This document shows positions 41,001 through 51,966 of a stretch of 64,000 bases of DNA, one piece after another. The DNA is from Bolinopsis microptera. Taxonomy: Eukaryota > Ctenophora > Tentaculata > Lobata > Bolinopsidae. The stretch covers positions 11,317,226 to 11,381,225 of the forward strand of contig NC_087074.1 of the NCBI RefSeq assembly GCF_026151205.1. Reading direction: 5' to 3'. The first letter of the stretch is position 1. Each line of letters begins with the position of its first letter. The notes under the pieces are model-generated. The model saw only the letters and a program-made list of their open reading frames with translations, searched no databases and had not been told where the DNA came from. Made by a program: the position numbers and the translations under genes.

Positions 41001-42430
41001 GTATTCAGATAGCCCGACAGGTGTCCATGGACAGTTGCCCACGGACAGTTGTCCACAAACATCTTATGGAAAGTTGTCGACAAACATCTTATAACATTAT
41101 ATGACCGCATGACAGTACATTGGATCAAGCAGGGTTCACATCTTCGCAAGCACGGTTGATTCACACCATCGCACGCGAATTTCAATCAACTAATTACCAT
41201 CATTGAAATTTGAATGGTATCATGTATGGTATTTTGGATGCAATTAATTATGACTAGCATTGCCATTAATGGGGCCGGGGGTCTCTCGAAATCAACTTTT
41301 ATATAATTGTTTCTGAAAGAGGGGAGTGATATCTATCAGCTGCTTTTAATCCCATTGAAAAATATTGTTTCTAGCCGAAATTATCGCCGGTTGAAGGTCA
41401 GCGCTTATGTGTAATTGTATTGCGCGAGCGATTTTAAATCGCGCGTTCTGAAAATCGAGTCTAAAAATATATCTTCTCCTACATTTTTTGAATAATCACC
41501 CTCAAACTTTCAGGATAATATGTTCTTAGGATCAGTTAGAAGAGAACTCTAGAGCCAGAATTTTAAGATAGGCCTTTAAAGAGTTTTAATTCGATTTTGA
41601 AAATCTTGGACCTCTAAAAATCGGCAAAAATCGATGTCCAAGATTTTCAAAATCGAATTAAAAATCTTTAAAGGCCTATCTCAAAATTCTGGCTCTTCTA
41701 ACTGATCCTAAGAACATATTATCCTGAAAGTTTGAGGGTGATTGCTCAAAAAATGTAGGAAAAGATATATTTTTAGACTCGATTTTTAGAACGCGTGATT
41801 GAAAATCGCTAATACAATTACACATAATATAAGTGCTGACTTTTGACCAGCAATAATTTCGGCTAGGAACAATATTTTGCCATGGGACCAAAAGCAGCTG
41901 ATAGATATCACTCCCATCTATCAGAAACAACTATAAAGTCGATTTCGAGAGAATTTTGATGAAGACTCCCGGCCCCCTTAATTGTAGCGTAGTAAATTGC
42001 TGGATCAAACTATTGATTGGTTACCAGATGTTATGACCGCATACCAATCATTAAATTTTCTGACATTAAATGGTACATGTATGGTATCTTGGATATAATT
42101 AGTTACGAAGTTACGACTAGCATTGATTGTATATATTACTCAATGAAATAAATGATTACGATTTAAATGTGGTTTATAAGTCGTTCGTTTTTGGTGGAGA
42201 GTTGTCAGTTACCATCATTAACTACAACAACAACTATACCAATTTCTGACATGGTACTCTTCTGTCTACTAGACGAAATCTATGGACCCACGGTCTCCAT
42301 AGAGAACGAGCCTTCCTATTCCACAAAAACCTTCTAAATAGCTCCATGTCATGATGTGGACCCTGCTTGATCCAGTGCCTGTTAACTGTCCATAAGATGT
42401 TTGTGGACACCTATCGGGCTATCTGGATAC
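41001..42430. mobile_element. Outer inverted-repeat element enclosing a palindromic MITE
   Basis: The left end GTATTCAGATAGCCCGACAG is the imperfect complement of the right end (CGGGCTATCTGGATAC). Further inverted matches include CCACAAACATCTTATGGA and GGATCAAGCAGGGT with their complements. The left arm contains an extra internal duplication of ACAAACATCTTAT. Inside lie direct-repeat-like flanks (GTATGGTATYTTGGAT... GACTAGCATTG) on both sides of the TTAA-flanked palindrome, suggesting a second small duplication. No coding capacity. Confidence 0.6.
41270..41977. mobile_element. Palindromic 708-bp MITE flanked by TTAA
   Basis: Two ~345-bp arms are imperfect reverse complements meeting near 41,625 (CCTCTAAAAATCGGCAAAAA). 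The outer ends read GGGGCCGGGGGTCTC on the left and GACTCCCGGCCCC on the right, with TTAA at 41266-41269 and 41978-41981. TTAA on both sides fits a piggyBac- or Kolobok-type target. The near-full-length palindrome could fold into one long hairpin if transcribed. A frame at 41676-41930 is an artefact of the arm. Confidence 0.85.
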
Positions 42431-42690
42431 TACACTAAATAACGCTATAACCAAAACCCAGCCATAATTAATACATCCTATATCCTGTTAGGTGATACAC
42501 ACTCTCTGGCTCGTAGGACTATTGGACTAACCCCCCTACAGCTAGTATAGTGCCTCGGCACAGAGTGGCTTAAGGTTACCGAAAAGGAGATAAGCCACTC
42601 AGGCCATCCCAACTTGTGGGAAAGACCTGCCCTTGTATAATATTGTATATTGTATATCCTGTTAGTCAGAAGAGGTACATTAGAAACTGT

Positions 42691-43365
42691 TAGTCAGTGT
42701 AATAAGCGCCAACCGCGAGCACAGAACTTTTTTTCTCCGATTTCGATAAATTTGGTACCAAAAGTTGTCTAAAAATGTGAATAAAATAAATCCACCGTGT
42801 AGCAATTTTCGCTAAAAATGCTACACGGCGCTTGTTTGGCGCGCGTGCTTTTTTCGCGCAAATTTTTAGTTTTTGGCCTATAACTTTAACATTTTCAGTT
42901 ATTATCACATTTAATTATTATGGCATTGTAATCAGCTCATCGAGACGAAACTTTTAGTACTAATATTTTAAGATTTAAAGGAAAATTATTTTCAAAAACT
43001 TTAAATCTGAACACAAGGGTCCCCCTTGTGTGAAATTTTGAGCAAATTTTTGAAAAATTTAGTGCTTCAAAAATTATAATTTTTGTACTAAAAGTTGCGT
43101 CTGACTAAGTTCATTTCGATCCTGTAAGAATTATTTCAAAAAATTCAATATTTTAGGAGTTATATGCATTTTAAGCAATAAATTACCTATCTTTCGTCCT
43201 TTGTACACTCTTGCGATGCACAAAAGGACCATATACAGCTCGACGTTATCGTGCTACACGGTGAATTTTCATTATTCACACTTAGAGGCAATTTTTGATA
43301 CCAAATTTATCAAAATCAGAGACAAAAAATTCTGTGCCAGCTCATGGCGCTTATTACATAGACTA
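42691..43365. mobile_element. TA-flanked MITE, copy 2
   Basis: Second copy of the family at 12985-13654, same orientation, with matching ends (TAGTCAGTGTAATAAGCGCC and GGCGCTTATTACATAGACTA). It has diverged by scattered substitutions and short indels across 675 bp, so the copies are not recent duplicates of each other. Confidence 0.85.
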
Positions 43366-43822
43366 TGTGTAAAGTACTGATATTATAGCGGAGCAAACAA
43401 AGCGGCTATACCCCATCTGCTGAACAGTTATGTAGTTGGCAAGGCAAACCTGAACAGCTATGCAGTTGGCAAGGCAAACCCGGCAATGGAAGTACTATTT
43501 TTTCATAACCCCCACAATGGAAGTATTATTTTTATAACAACACCAGGAATTAATTAATTTGTTAGAGTACTGAACTCAAGAAGGCTGAGAACTGGTATTT
43601 TAATTTTTAACCAGCATGCATGACCTCAATATTCAGAGAATGAATTGTATTGCCGCGTTGTCACGTGACATCGAGGTTTAGTGAACAAGTGCGCCCGCAA
43701 CAACAAAACGTTTTCGCGCGCTACAACTTCAGTAGACTTTGCTAGTTGTGGGAACAAATTTGCCAGTGGTCATCTGAACTCTAATAAAAAACAAGGTCAC
43801 GGGATACTGGATAGTCAGATCT
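43366..43822. other. Spacer downstream of the TRBP-like gene
   Basis: Contains a 24-bp-spaced direct repeat (CTGAACAGYTATGYAGTTGG, CAAGGCAAACC) near 43,418-43,480 and a likely 3' UTR for the minus-strand gene. No other gene seen. Confidence 0.4.
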
Positions 43823-45541
43823 CTATTCTGAAACGTGAACGTTTGTGTCTGAACTAACTGAAGAACCTGGACATAACTGTACCAGCTCACTTAAATTGCA
43901 GCCAAGTATCTCTGCATGCCTCAAAGTAACAAAAGCCAATGTTTCAGTAGCAATTTCGAGGGTCACACCGTAGGACATGTTCAGATATTGCTGAGTCCGA
44001 TCGTTCGTCTGCTTCGGTCTGATGGTCAGAAAAGTTAAGAAAGATCGTTTGAAATCGTCCACATCCTTCAGTTTCTGGAATGTAACGTCGATGTCTCCGA
44101 GCTGGGATGCTTTCTCTAGTAATATGCTGGCAAAACGCCAGTCTGACCGGATCTCATATGGCTGAAATTTGAACAGTTGATAATTGTCAATTCCTTTATG
44201 AAAATCAATAGTTTGGAGTTCGATTTTAAACCAGAGGACAGAGAGGTCTATAAATTTAAGGTTTAGCATAAGAAACAAGATCTTTAAATCTGAGCATAAT
44301 AAACAAGATCTAAAACCGAAGATGAATTGTTAAAGAGACTCACCACAGGGTAGGTATCAGAAGTGTCCTCTATAACTTGACTCTCAGTCATTTTCAGATC
44401 CTTCAGGTCCTCCAAATTGTTTGGCAGATTGTCAATATTAACGGGAGCAAAGCAGGCCGCTTGAGCAGACCTACTGTCCTCATACTCCGACACAATCCTG
44501 CTCCTTACACTGCCCTGAAACTCGTCCAGATCAGTATAATGATAGTCCGGTACAAACTCCTCCTCCTTCTCCTCCTCCCCCTCCTCCATTGTCTCTCCTG
44601 ACTCGCTACTCCCCTCCTCCTCTTCCTCCTCTTCTCCGAGTATCTCCAACTTTAGCTCCGCGTACATCATCTTAGAGCATGCTAGTTTAGCGATCTTCTT
44701 GCTGGAGCCGCGCCCCTGTTGAGTGTGTGATCCTATACACACTTCTAGCAAGTAGTCACTCCGACTCCCTCCAGGGGATTCTAACACTTGGTAGGAGGGC
44801 TTAGCTAGCTTGTGTCTCTGTATAAACTCCTGGGGTAAATTTAGGTTAGTTACTTGACACCATCAAGATAGGAAAGTTTAACATGATTTTCGGAGCCATT
44901 TTCCGTTTCTACTTTAAACGTTTTAAAATCTTGACTCAAATACACATGTATGCTTGAACGTGTCAACTTACGTGTAACAGAGCTACAGCATTTTTCCTGA
45001 TCCTCCTCCCGGCCCCAATAACTCTCTGCTGAGATACCTCCTGAGCGGTTATCTTCTCTAGCTCTTTTACTATGTCACGTGCTGCATTGTTCTTTGCTTC
45101 TTGTTTTGTTTTCCCTGTTCCTACTTTGTCCTGGAGAAAGGGACCATTTAGACAACACTGGTAATAGCACGGCAGTAGAAATTAGACATACTTTCACGAA
45201 TAGACGTAGTTTTCAAGTTTTGCTCAATTTGAAACAAAATTAATGATGGTCAGGCCGGTCGGATAGGAAGAGGAAAATAAAACACAAAATACGCACTGTA
45301 TTAGTGTGTAAAAGTAAAATCTCCAGTTTCTCCTAAAGTGAATTTAACCATTTGTAAAATAAAATCCCCACAAGTAGCACTCACATACAATGACGAGATC
45401 AGGAACACGGAGTGTCAGTGAGTATAGGATCCCAGTAGGGGTATCCGAGGGAACACATGACACTACTACTGGCAGTGAGATCTGCTTCCGGGTTAGGTGC
45501 TTGTTAAGGAGATCCAGGTAGTGGTTCTCTCCTTCCGTCAT
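43823..45541 (-). CDS. TRBP/PACT/Loquacious-like double-stranded RNA-binding protein (4 exons)
   Basis: Exons 45541-45389, 45130-44972, 44829-44344 and 44161-43823, all with GT-AG introns in phase 0, give 378 residues (human TARBP2 is about the same). dsRBD1 spans exons 1-2 (LDLLNKHLTRK, then VGTGKTKQEAKNNAARD). dsRBD2 spans the exon 2-3 junction (LLH joined to EFIQRHKLAKPSYQVLESPG, then GRGSSKKIAKLACSKM). A very acidic linker (EILGEEEEEEEG) follows. Exon 4 holds a third, degenerate dsRBD (VTFQKLKDVDDFKRSFL, then TLEIATETLAFVTLRHAEIL) without the basic KKxAK motif, as expected of a type-B domain that binds protein rather than RNA. Known family role: Dicer partner in siRNA/miRNA loading and, in vertebrates, control of the dsRNA kinase PKR. 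dsRBD1 has a longer loop than usual. It lies on the same strand as the ISG12-like cluster and 630 bp from it. A PRKRA- rather than TARBP2-type assignment cannot be excluded. Confidence 0.82.
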
Positions 45542-46171
45542 CCAACCTTACTGAATTAGTTTTATTAAGCTGTTATTTTAGGTTATTTGTGAGGTGATTT
45601 GGCCTAGGAATTCTCAAATTAACTGAGCTCAATGTTATCAAGTTCAAAGAAAAGTATTATAAATTATTCATTAACTAAAGGTGGAGAAGCAAAGAAAGAC
45701 AGTTGTTGTGATTTTATGTAGATAAATTATTGGAAACAAAAAATTACAGAATCAAAGAAATTCATGCATTGTTGTGGAAGTGCCATCTTCGTAAAAACCT
45801 CTTACCTTGAATTCAATATGTTGACACTTGAAAAGTTTTTAAAATAAAAAAATATTATATTAAACTTTCGAAAAATGATCAAAACATGCTGTAAAATATT
45901 TGCAGCTTTAAAATCGTAAATTCATTCTTGAATTATTATACAATAACTTTTCAATTAAAAATTATTAATTGATCATCATTTTTAAAACAGTATACAGGGT
46001 GTGTCAAAATTAACTATGTTGATTTATAAAAAATGATAAAAGTTCATTCGGACCCCCCGAGTGGCTTGTAAAATGTACACTATTATCTACATAACGTATC
46101 AAAACAAACTAATCATCGACCATTAAACCACGTTACTTATCATCTAAAAACCACATTTATGTCCGCTCAAT
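45542..46171 (-). other. Spacer between TRBP-like gene and gene A
   Basis: Holds the presumed promoter of the TRBP-like gene and the 3' UTR of gene A. AT-rich, no further gene. A mariner-end-like word (TACAGGGTGTGTCAAAATTAA) is at 45,994. Confidence 0.4.
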
Positions 46172-47936
46172 TCACTTCTTCTTCTTGTTCTTTCCACCAC
46201 CACTACCAAAGAACATGGCAGCCGCCACCCCAGCAATAGCTACCCCCGCAATAGCCGCTCCAGCCGCTATTGGTGCCACTATATCAACCCAGGACTCCTC
46301 CTTCTCACTCTGAACACTAGAGGAGGGTCCGCTAGAGGAGAAGGTCCCTACTTCTTGTTTCAGACTTGGTTGTGAGCATGTTGTTGAGACTAGTGATCTT
46401 CCTGGTTGAGATGAGATGCTACGTGGAGGGAGGGAGTTAGGACGGGTACTGGAGTTAGGAGAGGTACCGGAGTTAGTACTGTCTCCAGGGTTGGTATCCG
46501 GGAGCAGGTTAGTGCTAGCATCAACAAACTCATCACGTGACTCATCACGTGACTCGTTACTTCTGCCTTTGTTCTTTAGCACTGCTACTCCACTGATAAA
46601 ATGTAATTTTAGTGGTTCTACAATATAAATGCACTATCATCCAACATGTTAACACTTAACAGTTTTCTTTTAGAATCAGTACCTATTGTTGCAGATTGAG
46701 TTAATTTTTGACACGCTGGGCAATGTTGAGCATTTCAGCAAGTTGTTTTATGGAACTCTTTCGTAAAAATACTTTAGAGCTTTTATTTAGATTAAAAGGA
46801 AATGAGATTAAGTAACAGTACCAACCTTGATACAATTTGTAAAGCGGTCTGTTCGCCAATTCTCCTATCTTTCACCACATCGAAATAGATCCCATTTTCT
46901 TTAGTGATAACATACGGAATTTTACCTGCCACTATTCGTCCTAATCCACTGAAAATAACCTTCGGTTATAAGTTTATAAGTTTATACTAAATACCATCTT
47001 ACCATACATATCTAATGCCCATTCTAACCAAATTTAAGTTTGATACTTCCAACTTCAATTTCTATATACTAAGGTTAAACAGTAAAAACAGAGAATTTAC
47101 AACAAAACCATAGCAGTTTAAAAACCCGACCAAAGGCAAAATAAACAGTAAGACAAACAGGTAACAAGAATTGCGCCCGTTGTTTCGTTTAGGCGGACGC
47201 TAGATTTCCATTCCACATTTACTATAAATTTAAGTATAAGCTCCAATCAGCTCACTTCAATCTTCATGATAATAATATTGATAAATTAAAACGTCCATTC
47301 GTAACCTTCCACTTTAAATTTTTACAAAATGGTGGATGGAAAAAATTAAAATAAATAAAACAAACATTTGCTGGAGAGTGTTGGCATCAGCTTCACATAG
47401 GAACTTATCAGTGTCCGTATTATAGTAGCACTCCCAATAAGGGCTGGACTGATCATGCAGGATAACACTGCACGAGGTAGAGGCAGGAGCTCTTCCTATC
47501 ACTATCTTACCAAGGCCTCTGAAAGAAGGGTTTTTAAAAATAACATCAGGAAATTAATTGTTATATTGGGGATACAAATGGCATTTTGATTTCGTTTTCT
47601 AACGTAACCAGTGTAAGTTTACACAGTAACTGAATAATACATTATTTACCAGGTTACTAAGTTACTTGATAGTTACTAAGTTACTTACTGGTTACTTAGA
47701 CTCTGTGCCTCATTAGGAGAAATGAACTGTTTGATAGAAGTGTTGTAGAACTGTAGAGACTCTTCTTTTGAAGAATCGTAAATTATCTCAAACCTGTTGT
47801 AATAATAAAGCGTCTTAAACAAAGCAATTCTAGTGATATTAGAACTGGAAACTGGCACTGATATTACTACTGGCACTATAACTAAAAACTGCCAAATTGA
47901 ATTTATGACTAGTAGGCATGAATAGTTATCAGCCAT
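46172..47936 (-). CDS. Gene A: signal-anchor protein with three short repeats and a C-terminal hydrophobic tail
   Basis: Exons 47936-47689, 47518-47366, 46948-46826 and 46592-46172; lengths sum to 945 nt, 314 residues plus stop, and every intron splits a codon after base two. Exon 1 starts MADNYSCLLVINSIWQFLVI, a likely signal peptide or anchor. Exons 1-3 each end in one copy of a ~40-residue module: a GLGxIV start (exons 2-3), then a hydrophobic strand (PYVI in exon 3), an aromatic [FY]-[FYW]-[DN] step and a closing EAxxL-like helix (SPNEAQSL, CEADANTL, EQTALQIV). Exon 4 has a Ser/Pro/Asn-rich linker, then a Gly/Ala transmembrane segment (IAAGAAIAGVAIAGVAAAMF) and a KNKKKK tail, resembling a shortened ISG12-like segment. 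I do not recognise the repeat. The paralogous architecture of gene C supports the model. Function unknown; membrane location inferred. Confidence 0.75.
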
Positions 47937-48090
47937 ATTATGGACCAAAAGTAAAGTTTCCCAACTTACTGTGCCATAGTTTCACGGTCTTTAAACAGAG
48001 CTTTCAGTGAACTAGTTTTCAGTGAGCTAGTTTTCAGTGAACTAGTTTTCAGTGAACTAGTTTTCAGTGAGCTAGTTTTCTCGAGACTAG
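47937..48090 (-). promoter_or_regulatory. Putative promoter of gene A with TTCNNNGAA array
   Basis: A 15-bp unit (TTTTCAGTGAACTAG) is repeated five times plus a degenerate sixth at 48001-48090. Units 1, 3 and 4 contain TTCAGTGAA, a perfect TTCNNNGAA palindrome as bound by STAT dimers (GAS sites), at 48003-48011, 48033-48041 and 48048-48056. Units 2 and 5 have TTCAGTGAG. Two GAAACT half-sites of the type found in IRF elements lie closer to the start (complement of 47955-47960 and 47978-47983). All sit 20-150 bp before the gene A start codon. Regulatory role is inference; tandem duplication alone could have multiplied one chance site. Confidence 0.4.
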
Positions 48091-48862
48091 AGTCGCGCGT
48101 TGGCCCTTCCTAGTGGACATGAACTGTAGAAGTTCTTATAAGATGTATCTGTCAAATGGTATAACGTCGATTTAGTATTATAACAATGATAATATAACTG
48201 TCGATGATCATTATCTTTTTGATATAAGAAGTCCTTCAAGACATACATTTTATTAAGTTAAGCGTGGCAATAAAAAGGTCGCAAAGACGCAAATTACGAG
48301 CCAGTGGATACTTCATTATTTATTCTCATTTTACTTAGTTAACAGCATTTTTATCTTCTTCAATTAGTGATAAATCATAGTTGCCATTATGGACGAGGAA
48401 GGACAGCAATGGACAGAAATAATATTAAACATTATAATGCATTCATACAATACAATGGTCTAAAACGATATTACACAATATAGTAAAATAAAATATATAT
48501 TATGTAAAACAAAAATTTGATAAAAATTTCGACTGTTTTGGTTCGACTAACGTTTGCCGAGGTTTAAGATGAAATAAAATCATAGAACTATTCATAATCA
48601 ACAAGGTGCAGGTTCGTGATTTTCTTCGACAAAATCTTAAATCTCCAATCTCCATGCATGATTCAAATCAAAATGAGCCGTTAAAAATTTTAAAATTGAA
48701 GTAAGATTACATGTTAACGTTGACTTAATCATTGTCCTACTCTGGGATTCAATTCTTGAAACGTTCTTTTTTTGCTCGTCATCTTCAAAATAAACCTTTC
48801 CTTGACGGTACTTCCTAGAAGCAGCACACGGCCCATTTCGGACTTGCACGAGTTATAATTAA
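48091..48862. other. Spacer between gene A and gene B exon
   Basis: A minus-strand open stretch at 48849-48637 (reads RKYRQGKVYFEDDEQKK) loosely recalls the repeat module of genes A and C (aromatic-aromatic-acidic step) but has no ATG and no convincing splice sites. It may be a decayed repeat exon. Otherwise nothing recognised. Confidence 0.3.
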
Positions 48863-49190
48863 TTAAATTGACGGTAAAACACTCTTTCTTCGTTTTCTCT
48901 TCTCCCCGAGATAATTATATTTAAGAAGAGCACCAAATGTAACTGTCGCTGCTGCAGCTACAACAGCTACCACTGTTGGAACTGCGGTCCCTATCAAAGG
49001 TGTTGCAGCAACACTCTGCAGGGAAGCAAACCACGATCCAGCAGCCACGCTGCCAATACCAGACTGGATCCAAGCAGCTGCTGAACCAGCCGCTACACCT
49101 GCTGATGTGAATCCCATTGCAAAGGGGACTGAAGCAGCTCCAGCAGCTACTGCTGTGGTTCCACCTGCAACTGTTCCTCCAACCAAAATT
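48863..49190 (-). CDS. Gene B: ISG12 (IFI6/IFI27-like) terminal exon
   Basis: One exon from an acceptor (TTATCTCCCAG at the boundary) to a stop, 108 residues plus one shared codon, entering in the same phase as the last exons of genes A and C. It encodes a nearly complete ISG12 domain: a Gly/Ala-rich start, then PFAMGFTSAGVAAGSAAAW, SGIGSVAAGSWFASLQSVAA and a hydrophobic end, followed by KYNYLGEKRKRRKS. Known family: interferon-stimulated small hydrophobic proteins of mitochondria, ER or nuclear envelope. No start exon was found; a 1.6-kb inverted-repeat element begins 121 bp upstream. It may be an orphan exon, have exons I missed, or serve as an alternative last exon for gene C transcripts, since the phase matches. 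Confidence 0.75.
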
Positions 49191-49310
49191 CTGGGAGATA
49201 AATTTATGTGTCGGGTTTTAGCTTATCTGGGCGTTTGAGTGCTTTTTTAATGGGAGAATCTGAAAAATTGTAGTAGTGGACAAAACATACGCCTTATCAT
49301 TTCTTGTAAA

Positions 49311-50912
49311 TGGACACGTTCAAAAAAAGGTGGCACTAGAGATTGATTTTTTTAAATGCGTTTTAAAAATAGTCATTGTTCTTTGTTGGTTGATATATCT
49401 ATCTATACCTATAGAAATTCGATTAAATTTCATGATCCTGAAATCACGGAGTCTCTAGTGCTTATATTACAGGAGTTATCGTTATTTGTGTGCCAATGAT
49501 TCAAATATCACACAATTAGAAATGCAAGATGAATCAACACTAGATAATCTGAAAAGTACTATTCACAAAGACGTCAAAATTGATATGGTGATTATAATGC
49601 ATGTAAGGAATGGAATGTCTTATCTGAAATTGTTATTGGTGCCAAAATGATTCAAAAATCACAACTTAAACGTTGGAAATGAGCCTATTTTGAGCAGTGA
49701 TTATTGAATCATCTTACGTTTTTATTGGCTTTCTATCATTTTTTAGGGTACAAAATAGTTTTAAATAGTATTAAAACCAGTTAATATGATTCAAAAATCA
49801 CATTTTCGTTAAAGGTGCGCTAATAAGTCACACTATAGTAAGCCTTAAATTAAGTGCACGATATGACAATTTATATCCATTCTATGATTCTTATTATGTG
49901 ATTTTTGAATCCATGTCTAAGCTTATACCATATTAAAGGCCTTTGAGCGATAATTTTTGGTCTCGGTGCTTAAATGATTCAAAAATCACACAAATCTGGC
50001 CACCAAATATGTAATTTCCTTTAAAGTGTGATAATTGAATCATACGTAATGTTCAAGTTGTAATGACATTTTGAAAGTAAAGGTAATGAATCGATAATCA
50101 CATTTCAAAAATCCGATTAAGTATTATATGTAACTGATATGATTCATTTGTCACATTATGGCGACAAAATTATCATGGCTTGAGCTGTAAAAGTACTTGC
50201 CTAGTTTACTCAGTTTAAAATCAGTTTTTTGTGATTATTGATTCCACTATACTCTAATAACGAACTTCTCCATGACCATAAACAAGTGTCACAACAAATT
50301 ACTGCAGATTTACTATGAATACCAACCTGATATAGAGCCAAAAAGTGATACATTCCCCTGATACAGCATAATTTCAATACATGCTCATTTATGTGATTTT
50401 TGACTCATTATGGCACTTTTAACCATCTAAATTCTCTAAATATTAGTTAGCATGATATAATTGTGATTGATAGAGTTCATTGTTACAATCGTTCCGTTGA
50501 TATTCATATCACATTCATCATTCTAAAACACTTAGTCAGAATTAACCCTGTGTGTGATAATTGCATCGTAACGCCACATTTAACCGGTGATACTTTGCAC
50601 TTTTAACACTCAACTATCTCAAAAAGGTTCAATAATCACATTGAGAAGCAGTACACACTCACAGAATGTAAATTCATCATTAGAGGTGCAAGAAATGAAT
50701 ATTTTGTGATTTCTGGCTCATATCTGCACAATTAACAGATATAAAGAGATGAATGACTTAATTATGTGATATTTGAATCTTTTTGGACCACATATTAAAA
50801 TTTGGTTAACTTTCATAGCATACTCATTGAGATACAAGTATTTTAAAATGCTTCACACAATTTTGGCAGTGAAAAATCAATCTCTAGTGCCACCTTTTTA
50901 TGAACGTGTCCA
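49311..50912. mobile_element. 1.6-kb inverted-repeat element filled with TGATTC-N4-ATCACA motifs
   Basis: The ends TGGACACGTTCA and TGAACGTGTCCA begin ~41-bp inverted repeats with one or two differences (both contain GGTGGCACTAGAGATTGA or its complement). The interior has no coding frame but contains about fifteen copies, in both orientations, of a 16-bp motif near TGATTCAAAAATCACA, at roughly 49498, 49648, 49787, 49897, 49975, 50026, 50086, 50139, 50230, 50392, 50468, 50551, 50626, 50705 and 50763. The motif has TGAT/ATCA dyad half-sites. No target duplication is evident. Probably a non-autonomous DNA transposon in or beside gene B. Confidence 0.75.
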
Positions 50913-51774
50913 AATCACGCTTATTATATGACCTCAAGTTTCAAAGTATTAACGATGGTCGGTAACCCTACATTCACTACAATGATCGGTGGTTCGGAAC
51001 TAACTTTTCGTTAAGCTCATCATTCTCACTCTCTAAAAATCTTCTTCTGATAAATCTAAATTTATTCATAATTTTGTATTGCCGAAGAATTGGCTGATGC
51101 CTGTAATTTTGAAATGATCAGAAGATTCAGAGCAACGATACACTGGCCGATAACTGAACTAATTTGTATCAGGTCCTATGAAGCGTCTGGACTATAAATA
51201 ATTATTGTTAAATTAAAGTCGTTCAACTTCCAAAATCGCTATTTTCTTGATAAAATGATCTGTTTGTCTAAGTAATCAATGCGACTTCAGTTCATATCTT
51301 GAATCGACTTCTTGGATCTATGTCTTTTGAAAAATCATAAATACCTTTCAAACGATGATAGTTGATGTCAGAGAAGGGAACAGATTAGAGGGCCGATCCA
51401 AGAAATGAACCCAGAAAACAAAACAGATATTGGGATGAAAAGAGAGCCATTCTAAGAGAAGACATGGACAATCGTAGGAGGATGAAATGGAATCCTATCC
51501 CACAGTACCGTGAAGTGGATAATATTGGAGAGATTATTATTATTGTACTGTTTAGAAGTTGTGTATGGATTGAGAGGGCAAAACTAATGAGGGGGTCGCA
51601 GAATGTTGATATAATTATAGTGATGAGTTTAGTTTTTGTGTGTGTGTGTGACAAAGAAAACACAGACTGTTTTATTCAGTTATTTTCTTTGAATTTTGAG
51701 AGAACGATAAAATGAACAGAGCAAAGAGCATTTTAATAATTCAAAAATTCAATTCTTTGGAAAAGATCAAAATC
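50913..51774. other. Region where gene B 5' exons would be expected; none supported
   Basis: I looked for minus-strand exons with the GVA/GLG start and FFD/EAxxL features and found none convincing. A plus-strand open stretch at 51405-51580 (reads NRRRMKWNPIPQYREVDNIG) has protein-like composition but no identifiable family. Confidence 0.35.
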
Positions 51775-51966
51775 AGGGAGGGGGGTCTTCATATTCAGGG
51801 GGCTGATTCCCCCCAAGACCCTTATTGTTTCCGTTAACATTTACACGTTCATTGTCATCATCATCATCTAGCTGATCTTCATATTCCTCTAACAATCTAT
51901 TCTCTGACATTAAAGCCTCAGCTTCTTTACTAACTATTAAACTCTCTCTCTTCTCTCTCCTCTTCT
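51775..51966 (-). pseudogene. Duplicated, out-of-use C-terminal tail of gene C
   Basis: Directly after the gene C stop codon the same frame stays open for about 63 codons and repeats the tail just encoded: KREKRESL-like text, then LLEEYEDQLDDDDDNERVNV, then NGNNKGLGGNQPPEYEDPPP and a stop near 51,775. This is a tandem duplication of about 130 bp. The upstream copy has acquired a TGA after ERVNV, so the longer tail is translated only on readthrough or skipping of the stop. Confidence 0.7.

Noticed and set aside
45994..46720. Mariner-type element enclosing the last exon of gene A (TACAGGGTGTGTCAAAATTAA at left, TTAATTTTTGACACGCTGGG at right)
   Set aside because: The ends match only imperfectly, the right side lacks a TA duplication, and the exon fits the gene A model; chance or an old remnant cannot be separated by eye.
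48637..48849. Extra repeat exon between genes A and B
   Set aside because: No ATG, no acceptor or donor in the shared phase, and only weak resemblance to the repeat; noted in the spacer entry but not called.
51464..51715. Plus-strand gene upstream of gene C's end
   Set aside because: Short frame with mixed composition, no domain and no splice support.
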